Assembly (NCBI GenBank): GCA_031272275.1
Contig: JAISUC010000023.1
Location: forward strand, 68,605 to 132,604
Origin: Actinomycetes bacterium
Lineage (GTDB): Bacteria > Actinomycetota > Coriobacteriia > WRKU01 > WQUG01
Direction: 5' to 3'
DNA length: 64,000 nt
Both the position numbers and the translations under genes were made by a program. Numbering within the stretch: the first letter of the stretch is position 1; each line of letters opens with the position of its first letter. The notes beneath the pieces are model-generated. The model did no database searches. It saw only the letters and a program-made list of their open reading frames with translations, and was not told the origin of the DNA. Positions 7,814-16,205 of this stretch are shown in pieces.

Positions 7814-8701
7814 ATGGCTGAAATCACCGCCAAACTGGTAAAAGAGCTGCGCGAGATAACCGGCGCCGGCATGATGGAATGTAAAAAAGCGCTGCAGGCC
7901 ACCGAGGGCATCGTCGAGGACGCCGTCGACCACCTGCGTAAGCAGGGCTTGGCAAACTATGGCAACAAGGCACACCGTGCAACCAACGAGGGCGCCATTG
8001 CCGAATATATCAGCGTTGATGACAAGACCGGGTGCTTGATCGAGGTCAACTGCGAGACCGACTTCGTCGCCACCAACGAGGTCTTCACTTCATTCGTGAA
8101 GCTGCTGGCCGAACTGGTTGTCAAGGATAACCCCGCTGACATCGACTCCTTAAAGACCCTGAACGTTCCCGGTCGTGATATCTCGGTCGAGGAACTGTTC
8201 GGCGAGACCTTCAGCAAGCTGGGCGAAAACATCCAGGTTGCCCGTTTCACCCGGGTTTCCATCGAGGGCACCGGTGCCCTCGCCGCCTACATCCACGGTG
8301 GCGCCAAGATCGGCATCTTGGTCCAGTTCGAGCTGAACGACCAGGCGAACGCCGAAAAAGAGGTCTTCAAGATCTATGCGCGCGACGTGGCGATGCAGGT
8401 TGCCGCCGCAAACCCCATTGCGGTGCGTCGCGAAGAGTTCGACCCGGCAGTCGTGGAGCACGAGAAGGGCATCTACATTGCCCAAGCCGCCGAGTCCGGC
8501 AAGCCCGAGGCCATTCAGGAAAAGATGGCGGAAGGTCGCCTGAACAAGTTCTTCAAAGAGCAGGCGCTGGTCGAGCAAGCTTACGTCAAGGATATGGACA
8601 TCAGCGTCGATGAGTACACGCGTCGCGTGTCCAAAGAGCTGGGCGATGAGATTCGCATCGTCAGCTTCATCCGCTACGACCTGGGATCCTCGGCCGAGTA
8701 G
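7814..8701 (+). CDS. tsf: Elongation factor Ts
   Basis: The guanine-nucleotide exchange factor for EF-Tu, 295 residues, cytoplasmic. The start is ATG 7814 (MAEITAKLVKELREITGAGM), 9 nt after GAAGGGA. The N-terminal UBA-like domain, the diagnostic TGAGMMECKKAL and the core LIEVNCETDFVA are present, and the C-terminal dimerisation region is intact. It follows rpsB, as in most bacteria. Its stop codon lies inside an 11-bp tandem triplet, so the end of the gene has been duplicated into the spacer. Confidence 0.97.
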   Translation: MAEITAKLVKELREITGAGMMECKKALQATEGIVEDAVDHLRKQGLANYGNKAHRATNEGAIAEYISVDDKTGCLIEVNCETDFVATNEVFTSFVKLLAELVVKDNPADIDSLKTLNVPGRDISVEELFGETFSKLGENIQVARFTRVSIEGTGALAAYIHGGAKIGILVQFELNDQANAEKEVFKIYARDVAMQVAAANPIAVRREEFDPAVVEHEKGIYIAQAAESGKPEAIQEKMAEGRLNKFFKEQALVEQAYVKDMDISVDEYTRRVSKELGDEIRIVSFIRYDLGSSAE

Positions 8702-8729
8702 TACCCCGGTAGTACGCCAGTAGTACACC
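8697..8729 (+). repeat. 11-bp tandem triplet over the tsf stop codon
   Basis: AGTAGTACCCC, GGTAGTACGCC and AGTAGTACACC follow directly. The first copy contains the tsf TAG stop. Confidence 0.8.
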
Positions 8730-8797
8730 TGCTGCAGGTTGGTCGTACGCCGGAGTTCTCTGGCAGCACGCCGGCCGCACACAACGGTATATTTTCC

Positions 8798-8838
8798 CGA
8801 GGCGGGCATGTCATGTGCCCGCCTCGCTTGTGTTTTCC
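8798..8838 (+). terminator. Terminator-like hairpin after tsf
   Basis: CGAGGCGGGCA (8798-8808) pairs perfectly with TGCCCGCCTCG (8816-8826) and is followed by the T-rich CTTGTGTTTTCC. Probable end of the rpsB-tsf transcript. Confidence 0.65.
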
Positions 8839-8908
8839 CATATTTCTCCGCGCGCGGGCACGGCGTCGCGGTGTCTGTCAATGCTGTGATAAACTGTACC
8901 GTTGAGTA

Positions 8909-8923
8909 GGGGACGTACTCCTC
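8909..8923 (+). repeat. Dispersed GGGACGTACTCCC word, one mismatch, upstream of pyrH
   Basis: GGGGACGTACTCCTC in the spacer 52 bp before the pyrH start; the last core base is T instead of C. Confidence 0.6.
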
Positions 8924-8974
8924 ACAATTTTGTCTGAACGAATGCGGCGAAACGCGCAGGTGAAAGGGGTCATT

Positions 8975-9691
8975 TTGGGTCGTATCCTAGACGTGAAACG
9001 GGTATTGCTGAAACTGTCGGGCGAGGCCCTGATGGGGACGCGCGGATACGGCATCGACCCTGCGGTCATCGATTCTTTGGCGGCACAAATCAAGGTCGTG
9101 GTCGACGACGGATACGAACTGGCCATCGTGGTGGGCGGCGGAAACATTTTCCGCGGGGTCGCCGCGTCCGCAAACGGCATGGACCGGGCAGCCGCCGACT
9201 ACATGGGGATGCTCGCCACGGTGATGAACGCGATTGCCCTGCAGGACGGGCTCGAGCGCCACGGGATGGCGACACGCGTGCAGTCCGCCATCACCATCCA
9301 GGAGGTTGCCGAGCCCTATATCAAACGCCGCGCGGCGCGTCACATGGAAAAGGGCCGCGTGGTGATTTTCGCCGCCGGCACCGGAAACCCCTACTTCACG
9401 ACCGACACGACAGCCGCCCTGCGCGCGCTGGAAATCGGTGCGGATTGCGTGATGAAGGCCACCCGCGTCGACGGCGTCTATGATAAAGATCCCCTGAAAC
9501 ATGACGACGCCCGGAAATACGACGAACTGAGCTACATCGACGTCTTGAATCGCGGGCTCAAGGTCATGGATTCGACCGCGATATCGCTGTGTATGGACAA
9601 CAGCCTGCCCATTTTGGTCTTTAACATGGAGGTCGAGGGCAACATTTCCCGCGCGCTGGCAGGCGAAGACGTGGGAACCATCGTGAAGTAG
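8975..9691 (+). CDS. pyrH: UMP kinase
   Basis: Phosphorylates UMP to UDP, hexameric, amino-acid-kinase fold, 238 residues. The start is TTG 8975, 5 nt after AAAGGGG; the upstream in-frame ATG at 8942 has no ribosome-binding site and would add residues absent from the family. Signature segments are [46 protein letters not shown] and [13 protein letters not shown]. It sits between tsf and frr in the standard order. Its last codon and stop fall in an 8-bp tandem triplet. Confidence 0.96.
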   Translation: MGRILDVKRVLLKLSGEALMGTRGYGIDPAVIDSLAAQIKVVVDDGYELAIVVGGGNIFRGVAASANGMDRAAADYMGMLATVMNAIALQDGLERHGMATRVQSAITIQEVAEPYIKRRAARHMEKGRVVIFAAGTGNPYFTTDTTAALRALEIGADCVMKATRVDGVYDKDPLKHDDARKYDELSYIDVLNRGLKVMDSTAISLCMDNSLPILVFNMEVEGNISRALAGEDVGTIVK

Positions 9692-9706
9692 TGAAGTAGT
9701 GAAGCA
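9683..9706 (+). repeat. 8-bp tandem triplet over the pyrH stop codon
   Basis: GTGAAGTA, GTGAAGTA and GTGAAGCA run head to tail; the first contains the start of the TAG stop. Confidence 0.75.
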
Positions 9707-9721
9707 GTGACACCGGAAAGC

Positions 9722-9737
9722 GGGGGAGTACGTCCCC
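9722..9737 (-). repeat. Dispersed GGGACGTACTCCC word (exact) between pyrH and frr
   Basis: GGGGGAGTACGTCCCC, the reverse complement of the consensus. It sits in the loop and inner stem of a weak hairpin closed by CCGG...CCGG. Confidence 0.85.
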
Positions 9738-9806
9738 TCGTTTGCCGGTTATAGTAGACGGCAAGGGACGCATGCGGCACCTGTCGCACACAGAAAGGAT
9801 AAGACG

Positions 9807-10370
9807 ATGGCAACGATAAATGAGATAAAGGCATCCGCTTCCGAGCATTTTGCAAAGACGCAGGCGGCGCTGCTCAACGAGTTCGCAAGCGTGCGCACGG
9901 GGCGTGCCGCCGTGGGGCTGTTCGACAAGATCACCGTCGAGGCATACGGCTCGCAGATGCCGCTGAACCAGGTGGCATCCGTCAAGACCCCCGATGCCCA
10001 GACCGTGGTGATCGAGCCTTGGGACAAGGGGACGATTTCTGCCATCGAGCGCGCCATCCAGTCCTCCGATCTGGGGCTGTCACCGAATAACGACGGTCGT
10101 CTGATCCGCGTCCCGTTTCCCCCGCTGACCGAAGAACGGCGCCGCGAGCTGGCAAAACTGTGCAAAAACTACGCCGAAGAGGCGCGCGTGGCGATACGCA
10201 ATATTCGCCGCGATGCAAACCAAAAGCTCGACCGGATGAAAACCGACAAGGAAGCCGGCGAAGATGAGCTGTATCACGCCGAACAGGACGTCCAAAAGCT
10301 CACGGACAAGGCGATCGAGGAAATCGCTGCGGCATTGGACAAAAAAGAGAAAGAAATCATGGAGGTCTAG
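9807..10370 (+). CDS. frr: Ribosome recycling factor
   Basis: Splits post-termination ribosomes together with EF-G; 187 residues, the usual length. The start is ATG 9807, 8 nt after AAAGGA. RTGRAAVGLFDKITVEAYG, the VIEPWDKGTISAIERAIQ block and RLIRVPFPPLTEERRRELAK identify the L-shaped RRF fold, and a long charged helix ends the protein. A GGAGGT in its last codons serves as the ribosome-binding site of uppS 5 bp downstream, so the two are probably coupled. Confidence 0.97.
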   Translation: MATINEIKASASEHFAKTQAALLNEFASVRTGRAAVGLFDKITVEAYGSQMPLNQVASVKTPDAQTVVIEPWDKGTISAIERAIQSSDLGLSPNNDGRLIRVPFPPLTEERRRELAKLCKNYAEEARVAIRNIRRDANQKLDRMKTDKEAGEDELYHAEQDVQKLTDKAIEEIAAALDKKEKEIMEV

Positions 10371-10375
10371 GACCC

Positions 10376-11155
10376 TTGGATTTGACCGAGGATCTCTGTT
10401 CGTGGTTTGAAAGTGACGTCGCACGCGAAATCCTGACGGCGCTGGATGCCCGGCGCCTGCCCAAACACATCGCCGTCATCATGGACGGCAATGGTCGCTG
10501 GGCAAAACAGCGGGGAAAACCCCGTCTGTTCGGACACAAAGCAGGCGTTGCCGCCGTGCGCGAGGCCATCGCCACCTGCGTGCGGCTGGGTATCGACTAT
10601 CTGACGATTTATTCTTTCAGCTCGGAAAACTGGACGCGTCCGGCCGATGAGGTCTCGGGACTGATGCAGCTGTTCGTCGAGGTTCTGGGGCGTGAGATTC
10701 CGAACCTGAACGAACAGCACGTACGCGTGCGCCTGATCGGCGACACGCAGGCCTTGCCGTCAAAGACCCGCGACGCCTTTGCGGACTGCGTGACGCGCAC
10801 CGCCGGAAACGACGGGCTGACGCTGGTGGTGGCGCTGAACTATGGCGCGCGTGCGGATTTGGCCGCGGCGGCGCGCAGCCTGGCGACAGACGCCGCGTCG
10901 GGTACGCTGGATCCGGGGGCAATCGACACCGATATGCTGGCAGCGCGGCTCTCGACGGCGGGTATTCCCGACCCCGACCTGGTCATTCGCACCTCGGGCG
11001 AACAGCGTCTCTCGAACTTTCTCCTCTATGAGGTCGCCTATGCTGAAATGCTGTTTGCGCCGACGCTCTGGCCGGACTTCGGTCGCGACGAGCTGCTGGC
11101 GGCGATACGTGACTATCAAAACCGCGACCGGCGCTTTGGGGGACTGGGCTCGTGA
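10376..11155 (+). CDS. uppS: Undecaprenyl diphosphate synthase (cis-prenyltransferase)
   Basis: Condenses isopentenyl units onto farnesyl diphosphate to make the C55 lipid carrier for peptidoglycan; 259 residues, membrane-associated. The start is TTG 10376, 9 nt after GGAGGT. Motifs are HIAVIMDGNGRWAKQRG with the catalytic Asp, the YSFSSENWTRP segment, RVRLIGD, and DLVIRTSGEQRLSNFLLYEV. It supplies the substrate that MraY and MurG use at the other end of the window and that UppP recycles. Overlaps cdsA by 4 nt. Confidence 0.96.
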   Translation: MDLTEDLCSWFESDVAREILTALDARRLPKHIAVIMDGNGRWAKQRGKPRLFGHKAGVAAVREAIATCVRLGIDYLTIYSFSSENWTRPADEVSGLMQLFVEVLGREIPNLNEQHVRVRLIGDTQALPSKTRDAFADCVTRTAGNDGLTLVVALNYGARADLAAAARSLATDAASGTLDPGAIDTDMLAARLSTAGIPDPDLVIRTSGEQRLSNFLLYEVAYAEMLFAPTLWPDFGRDELLAAIRDYQNRDRRFGGLGS

Positions 11156-12099
11156 CGCACACGGAACCGTCGCACACGCCGTCCCACAGCGCGCACGGCA
11201 TCACCATCGGACGCCCCGCCGGCATCGAGCCGGTCAGTTTCCGCAAACGTGTCATCACCGGTGCCATCTATGCCGTGGTGATGCTGGGATGCCTGTTGAT
11301 CGGCAACCGCTTCTTTGTGTTGCCGGCACTGTGCGTGGTGATGGCGGCGATCGGCACTTTTGAATTCATCCGCATCTGTCAGCCGGACATGAACCAAACC
11401 CCGCGCATCATCGGGCTGGTGATGGCGATGTCGCTGCCGCTCATCACCACGGTTGCGCGCATCCAAATCCCCGAGCTGCCGATCCTGAAAACCGGCGGCC
11501 TGATCGCCCTGTCCGCGCTGTTTTTTGCGGTGCTGGCCGGTATGCTCTGCTACCTGACTTGGCTTGCGGTCACGCCGACGGCACGCGCGCGCGACGCCGC
11601 CCTCAGTTTTTTCGGCGCCCTGTACCTGGGGATGCCGCTCAGTTGCCTGATTCTGATCCGCGCGATGGACACGGGACTGGTACTGGCGGTTACCACCGTG
11701 GTCAGCATCTGGGTGGCCGACAGCTTCGCCTACATCGGCGGGTCGCTGTTGGGTCGCCACAAACTGGCACCGGTCATCAGCCCGAAAAAGTCATGGGAGG
11801 GACTGCTGTTCTCGCTGGCCGGCGCCATCATCATCTGGTATCTGGCACCGCTGATCATCAACGGCCGTGCCTCGATTCCGGTGGCACTGACCGGCGGAAT
11901 CATCGTCGCGTTCTCGTCCCTCATCGGCGACTTGTTCGAATCACGCATCAAGCGTGAGGCCGGGGTCAAGGACTCGGGGAAACTGCTCCCCGGGCACGGC
12001 GGCATACTGGACCGGATCGATTCGCTGCTGTTTACCTCGGTTTTTATCTATATGCTGGTCTCGATCGTCGGCACCGCACTGGGAATCGTCAGCCCATGA
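11152..12099 (+). CDS. cdsA: Phosphatidate cytidylyltransferase
   Basis: Makes CDP-diacylglycerol from CTP and phosphatidic acid, the precursor of phospholipids; 315 residues, polytopic. The start is GTG 11152 overlapping the uppS TGA. A polar N-terminus is followed by about eight membrane segments, and the C-terminal family signature is intact: SPKKSWEG and GDLFESRIKREAGVKDSG plus LPGHGGILDRIDSLLF. It is in the canonical frr-uppS-cdsA-dxr-rseP order. Two tandem hairpins separate it from dxr. Confidence 0.95.
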   Translation: MTHTEPSHTPSHSAHGITIGRPAGIEPVSFRKRVITGAIYAVVMLGCLLIGNRFFVLPALCVVMAAIGTFEFIRICQPDMNQTPRIIGLVMAMSLPLITTVARIQIPELPILKTGGLIALSALFFAVLAGMLCYLTWLAVTPTARARDAALSFFGALYLGMPLSCLILIRAMDTGLVLAVTTVVSIWVADSFAYIGGSLLGRHKLAPVISPKKSWEGLLFSLAGAIIIWYLAPLIINGRASIPVALTGGIIVAFSSLIGDLFESRIKREAGVKDSGKLLPGHGGILDRIDSLLFTSVFIYMLVSIVGTALGIVSP

Positions 12100-12120
12100 G
12101 CCAATCCGGCCTACCGCACG

Positions 12121-12233
12121 GTTTGTGTCTGCAAAAAAGCTACACAGCTTTTTCCAGTACAAACCTGCCCTTTACCGTAACCTGCGGATTGAGGCCGAAT
12201 AAAAAGCTTCACGGCTTTTTTTCGGCTCAATCC
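12121..12233 (+). terminator. Two tandem A/T-flanked hairpins between cdsA and dxr
   Basis: First: GTTTGT/ACAAAC outer arms with AAAAAAGCT/AGCTTTTT inside (12121-12164). Second: GGATTGAGGCCGAA/TTCGGCTCAATCC with AAAAAGC/GGCTTTTTT inside (12186-12233). Both look like intrinsic terminators or strong attenuators; two in a row just before dxr suggest a deliberate step-down in expression. Confidence 0.7.
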
Positions 12234-12256
12234 ACCCTGTCTGAAAGATTCGTTTG

Positions 12257-13393
12257 ATGAAAAAGATTCTGATTCTGGGTTCGACCGGATCCATCGGCCG
12301 CCAAGCCCTGGATGTCATCGCACGCCACCCCGATCGGCTGTCCGTCTGTGGCCTAGCGGCGAACCGTTCGGAAAAATTACTGCGGGAGCAGGCCGCACGA
12401 TACCGCGTACCTGATCGCGCCCTTGCCCTCTGCACCCGCGACGGCATGGATGCCCTGCTGGCGCTGATCGACACAACCGAACCCGATATGGTCTTAAACG
12501 CCATGGTGGGTGCCGCCGGCACACGCGCGACCGTGTATACACTCCGGGCGCAGATTCCCCTTGCGCTCGCCAACAAAGAATCCCTGGTCGTCGCCGGTGA
12601 CTGGGTGATGCCGCTTACCGCACGCAGCACGCTGATTCCGGTTGACTCCGAACATTCCGCCATCTATCAGTGCCTGCTGGGCGAAAACCGCGCAGAACTC
12701 ACCCGGATCTGGCTGACCGCGTCAGGTGGGCCGTTCCGCGGACGCACCCGCGAACAACTACGCACCGTCACCGCAGCCGACGCGCTGGCACACCCCACCT
12801 GGAACATGGGCGCGAAAATCACCGTCGACAGTGCCGGCATGATGAACAAGGGGCTCGAGGTCATCGAGGCGCATCATTTGTTTGGGGTGGATTATGATGC
12901 CATCGACGTGCTGTTGCAGCCGCAATCGCTGATTCACAGCATGGTTGAGTTTGCCGACGGGGTCGTAATCGGGCATTTGGGCGCACCCGACATGCGCGTG
13001 CCGATCCAGTACGCCTTCAGTCATCCCGAGCGCTGGGATGCACCGACGCCCCCGGTCGATTTTCGCGCACTGACCGCGCTGGAACTGGGGGATCCCGACA
13101 CTGCCACGTTCGAGTGCCTGCAGCTGGCATATGATGCCGGGCGTGCCGGCGGGGCGGCACCCTGTGTGCTGAACGCCGCAAACGAGGTCGCGGTGGCGGC
13201 ATTTCTGGCAGGCGAGATCGGGTTTCCGGACATACCTGCCATAGTGCGGACTGCGTTGGACGACCGGGTTACGGATGCGCCGGGACGCACTCCCCCAACT
13301 GATGATATTGAGGGTGGTCTTGCATATTTGATGGAGATTGACCGACAAGTTCGTGAAAGTTCCCTCAAGCACATCCGCAGGCGGCACCACTAG
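12257..13393 (+). CDS. dxr: 1-deoxy-D-xylulose 5-phosphate reductoisomerase
   Basis: Second step of the MEP isoprenoid pathway, DXP to MEP with NADPH; 378 residues. ATG 12257 is preferred to the adjacent TTG 12254. Seen are the nucleotide-binding GSTGSIGRQAL, LANKESLV, metal/substrate segment VDSEHSAIYQCL, ASGGPFRG and the PTWNMGAKITVDSAG-MNKGLE region. Residues 343-346 read GRTP within the dispersed-word copy at 13282 (GRTPPTDD), in the C-terminal helical domain where proteins of this family vary. With ispG two genes down, the window holds two MEP-pathway genes feeding UppS. Confidence 0.96.
   Translation: MKKILILGSTGSIGRQALDVIARHPDRLSVCGLAANRSEKLLREQAARYRVPDRALALCTRDGMDALLALIDTTEPDMVLNAMVGAAGTRATVYTLRAQIPLALANKESLVVAGDWVMPLTARSTLIPVDSEHSAIYQCLLGENRAELTRIWLTASGGPFRGRTREQLRTVTAADALAHPTWNMGAKITVDSAGMMNKGLEVIEAHHLFGVDYDAIDVLLQPQSLIHSMVEFADGVVIGHLGAPDMRVPIQYAFSHPERWDAPTPPVDFRALTALELGDPDTATFECLQLAYDAGRAGGAAPCVLNAANEVAVAAFLAGEIGFPDIPAIVRTALDDRVTDAPGRTPPTDDIEGGLAYLMEIDRQVRESSLKHIRRRHH
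13282..13296 (+). repeat. Dispersed GGGACGTACTCCCCC word in dxr, one mismatch
   Basis: GGGACGCACTCCCCC, translated GRTPP in the frame used by the cytochrome-cluster NHL protein, SMC and RodZ. Confidence 0.7.
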
Positions 13394-13407
13394 CGTAAAA
13401 TGCACCT

Positions 13408-14580
13408 ATGCCGGGCGTGATTCCTTCCATATTTTGGGGCATTGTGACGCTGTCCATCGTGGTGTTTTTCCACGAGGGCGGCCATTTCGTGGCGGCACGC
13501 CTGTGCGGCCTGGAGGTCAGCGAGTTCATGCTGGGACTGCCGGGACCGAAGATTTCATGGAAATGGGGACGCACGCGCTATGGCGTGACCGCGATTCCCT
13601 TCGGGGGATACTGCCGGATTCCGGCGCTGGAAGGCCAGGGTGCCGCAGGCGAGCTGGGGTCGATGACCGATGAGGAGCGCGCGCGTTACGTGGCTGTTCC
13701 GGCTTGGAAGCGCGTGGTTGTGCTGGCATCGGGCATTATCGTCAACCTGGTTTTGGCGGTGGTGATTTTCACCTGCGTGTTGAGTATCTGGGGATCACCG
13801 GTTGATCGCGGGTTTTTCGACGCGGCACAGGGCGGTCCGCTGGCTGCGGCGGGCTTCGAGTCGGGCAGCCGTATCACGGCAATCGACGGGGATAAGGTCG
13901 CGAGCTTTGAGGATCTGTCGGCAATCATCACGCGCCATCAGGCAGGCGATGTGGTGCGCGTCACCTGTGTGCCGCTGTCTGCGGTGGGGGACGCGGATGA
14001 GTACTATGCGGCCGACGGCAGGGCGCTGAATGCCGCGCAGGCGGTGACGCTGGATGTCACGCTGGGGACCTTCCCGGCGACGTCATCCGATGGCGGCACC
14101 GGCGACAGTTCCGGCACCGGCAGCGCGAAAGCCGATCCCACACGCGCCTATCTGGGCGTGACTGCGCACGTGGTCGACACGCCGCTGCCCTTGCTCCAGG
14201 CATTCGGCATGGCGATGCGCTATGTGTGGCTGACGCTGCAGGCGATTTTCAACCTGCTGCGACCCAGCACCTTTGCCGCGACCGTCAATCAGTCGACCAG
14301 CGTGGTCGGCATCAGCGTCATCGCCGCCCAGGCGGCTCAAACCGACATGCTGACCTACGCCCAGCTGATAGCGGCGATTTCGCTCTCGCTGGGGCTGATG
14401 AACGCGCTGCCGATTCCTCCGCTGGACGGCGGAAAGATTCTGATCGAGTTAATACAGGCGGCCATCCGCCGCCCGCTGAAACAAAACTTCGTGGTTGCCG
14501 TGTCGTTGGCAGGCTTTGCGCTAATGATTTGCTTTATGGTGTTTGTCGTGTACAAAGACGTCGCACGGCTGCTGGGCTAG
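13408..14580 (+). CDS. rseP: Site-2 protease, RseP/RasP family
   Basis: An intramembrane zinc metalloprotease (M50B) that cleaves membrane-bound substrates such as anti-sigma factors or signal-peptide remnants; 390 residues. HEGGH at residues 22-26 gives the two His ligands and the catalytic Glu; the third ligand is in ALPIPPLDGGK near the C-terminus. A PDZ domain lies between the membrane segments. The segment before the last membrane region has a Ser/Gly/Thr-rich insert (SSDGGTGDSSGTGS). Lies between dxr and ispG, a common arrangement. The substrates are not identifiable here. Confidence 0.94.
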   Translation: MPGVIPSIFWGIVTLSIVVFFHEGGHFVAARLCGLEVSEFMLGLPGPKISWKWGRTRYGVTAIPFGGYCRIPALEGQGAAGELGSMTDEERARYVAVPAWKRVVVLASGIIVNLVLAVVIFTCVLSIWGSPVDRGFFDAAQGGPLAAAGFESGSRITAIDGDKVASFEDLSAIITRHQAGDVVRVTCVPLSAVGDADEYYAADGRALNAAQAVTLDVTLGTFPATSSDGGTGDSSGTGSAKADPTRAYLGVTAHVVDTPLPLLQAFGMAMRYVWLTLQAIFNLLRPSTFAATVNQSTSVVGISVIAAQAAQTDMLTYAQLIAAISLSLGLMNALPIPPLDGGKILIELIQAAIRRPLKQNFVVAVSLAGFALMICFMVFVVYKDVARLLG

Positions 14581-14597
14581 CGGCGCGGTCGGTGCGA

Positions 14598-15662
14598 ATG
14601 GCCGGTACGCGACAAATCACCGTGGGCGATGTGGCGCTGGGCGGCGGCGCGCCGGTGGTTGTGCAGTCGATGCTCTCGGTCGACACGTGTGACCTGAACG
14701 CGGCGATGTCCCAGATTACCGCGCTGGCCGATGCCGGCTGCGAACTGGTCCGTATCGCGATTCCCCACGCGTCGGCGCTGGACGCATTCGCGGAGCTCTG
14801 CCGGTTCAGCCCCGTTCCCGTCATCGCGGACATTCATTTCGATTACCGTCTGGCCTTGGCCGCAGCCGAACGGGGGGCGGCGAAACTGCGCATCAATCCG
14901 GGAAACTTGGGTGGCATCGATCGCTTTGATGCGGTGCTCGATGCGGCGGGCGAGAGGGATGTCGCGCTACGCATCGGCGTAAACGCCGGATCGCTGGATG
15001 CGACTGTGGCCGCGCGTCGCGACCTGGATCTGCCGGGCAAACTGGTGGAAAGCGCGTTGAGCTATCAGCGCCACGCCGTGTCACGCGGCTTTGATCGGCT
15101 GGTGTTGTCGGTTAAGGCCTCATCGGTGCCGGTGACGGTTGCGGCGTATCGCGCGCTGGCGGCTCAGAGTGACTTTCCCCTGCATGTCGGCGTGACCGAG
15201 GCCGGCACCGAACTGCGCGGCACGGTGAAATCGGCGGTCGGTCTGGGGGCTTTGTTGCTGGATGGTATCGGCGACACGCTGCGGGTGTCGCTCACGGCCG
15301 ACCCGGTTGCAGAGGTCGGTGTCGCCTGGCGCATACTGGAGGCCTGTGACCTGCGCCGGCGCGAGCCCGAGCTGATCAGCTGTCCCACCTGTGGGCGCTG
15401 CGAGGTCGATATGATTCCGATTGCCGACGAGGTCCAGCGGCGCCTGACAGAGCTGGCGGCCCGTGAGCCTGCGGCGGCCGCACTGAAGGTCGCCGTCATG
15501 GGATGCGTCGTCAACGGCCCGGGCGAGGCGCGCGAGGCCGATTACGGTATCGCGTGTGGACGCGATGTGGGGATGCTGTTCGCGCACGGCAAACCGGTGC
15601 GCAAAGTGCCCGCACGCGATTTGGTACCGGCACTGTTTGATTTGATGGCAGAAATAGCGTAG
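14598..15662 (+). CDS. ispG: 4-hydroxy-3-methylbut-2-enyl diphosphate synthase (flavodoxin/ferredoxin)
   Basis: Reduces MEcPP to HMBPP, the seventh step of the MEP pathway; 354 residues, [4Fe-4S] enzyme. The start is ATG 14598 (MAGTRQITVGDVALGGGAPV); longer frames overlap rseP without support. The TIM-barrel part shows VQSMLSVDT, ADIHFDYRLAL and KLRINPGNLG. The cluster cysteines are in CPTCGRC and in VMGCVVNGPGEA. The distance from rseP is 17 nt. Its 3' end overlaps the rpsO promoter. Confidence 0.95.
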   Translation: MAGTRQITVGDVALGGGAPVVVQSMLSVDTCDLNAAMSQITALADAGCELVRIAIPHASALDAFAELCRFSPVPVIADIHFDYRLALAAAERGAAKLRINPGNLGGIDRFDAVLDAAGERDVALRIGVNAGSLDATVAARRDLDLPGKLVESALSYQRHAVSRGFDRLVLSVKASSVPVTVAAYRALAAQSDFPLHVGVTEAGTELRGTVKSAVGLGALLLDGIGDTLRVSLTADPVAEVGVAWRILEACDLRRREPELISCPTCGRCEVDMIPIADEVQRRLTELAAREPAAAALKVAVMGCVVNGPGEAREADYGIACGRDVGMLFAHGKPVRKVPARDLVPALFDLMAEIA

Positions 15663-15665
15663 ACT
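15637..15665 (+). promoter_or_regulatory. Candidate sigma-70-type promoter for rpsO
   Basis: TTGATT (15637-15642), 17-bp spacer, TAGACT (15660-15665), located at the very end of ispG and ~95 bp before rpsO. Confidence 0.55.
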
Positions 15666-15760
15666 GTATCAGTTGTTGTAATTACCCGCATCTGTGATGG
15701 ACGCCACACCGACGTTGTTCTCGGATTCGGGCGAAACCAAAGGAAGAAGGTGTTCTGTAC

Positions 15761-16030
15761 ATGCCCCTGTCAAAAGAGGTCAAAGCCGCCATTATCGCCG
15801 AGTACGGTGCGAACGCGGCCGATTCCGGATCAACCGAGGTTCAGGTTGCGCTGTTGACACAGCGTATTCGTGACTTGACCGAGCACTTAAAGATCCACAA
15901 AGGCGATCATCACACGCGCCGTGGTCTGCTAAAGCTGGTCGGTCAGCGCAAGCGTCTGCTGAACTATCTGCGTTCCCGGGACATCGAGGGCTATCGTGCC
16001 CTGATTGCGAAGTTGGGAATTCGTGGCTAG
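15761..16030 (+). CDS. rpsO: 30S ribosomal protein S15
   Basis: An 89-residue primary binder of the 16S rRNA central domain. The start is ATG 15761. The family core is intact: [28 protein letters not shown]-like [20 protein letters not shown] and the C-terminal LIAKLGIRG. Linked to pnp, as in E. coli and most bacteria. A 95-nt leader separates it from the promoter candidate, leaving room for S15 autoregulation, although no pseudoknot was modelled. Confidence 0.97.
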   Translation: MPLSKEVKAAIIAEYGANAADSGSTEVQVALLTQRIRDLTEHLKIHKGDHHTRRGLLKLVGQRKRLLNYLRSRDIEGYRALIAKLGIRG

Positions 16031-16049
16031 AAACCGCGATTTCGAAAAC

Positions 16050-16087
16050 GGGCACCGTGCCGTATCCATCGATACGGCACGGTGCCC
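16050..16087 (+). terminator. 17-bp perfect hairpin between rpsO and pnp
   Basis: GGGCACCGTGCCGTATC pairs fully with GATACGGCACGGTGCCC around a CATC loop. No T tract follows, so it resembles a processing or stability hairpin more than a terminator. In E. coli the same gene pair is separated by an RNase III site. Confidence 0.75.
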
Positions 16088-16205
16088 GAATGCGGCGTCC
16101 GCCTAAAGACGACGGAGCCGTTGTAGGGTTGGTCACCGTGGTGACACCCGTATGAATGGTAGCGGGAGGGGTCTCGCTGCTGAGGAAGAGGAAAAGGTAG
16201 AAACT

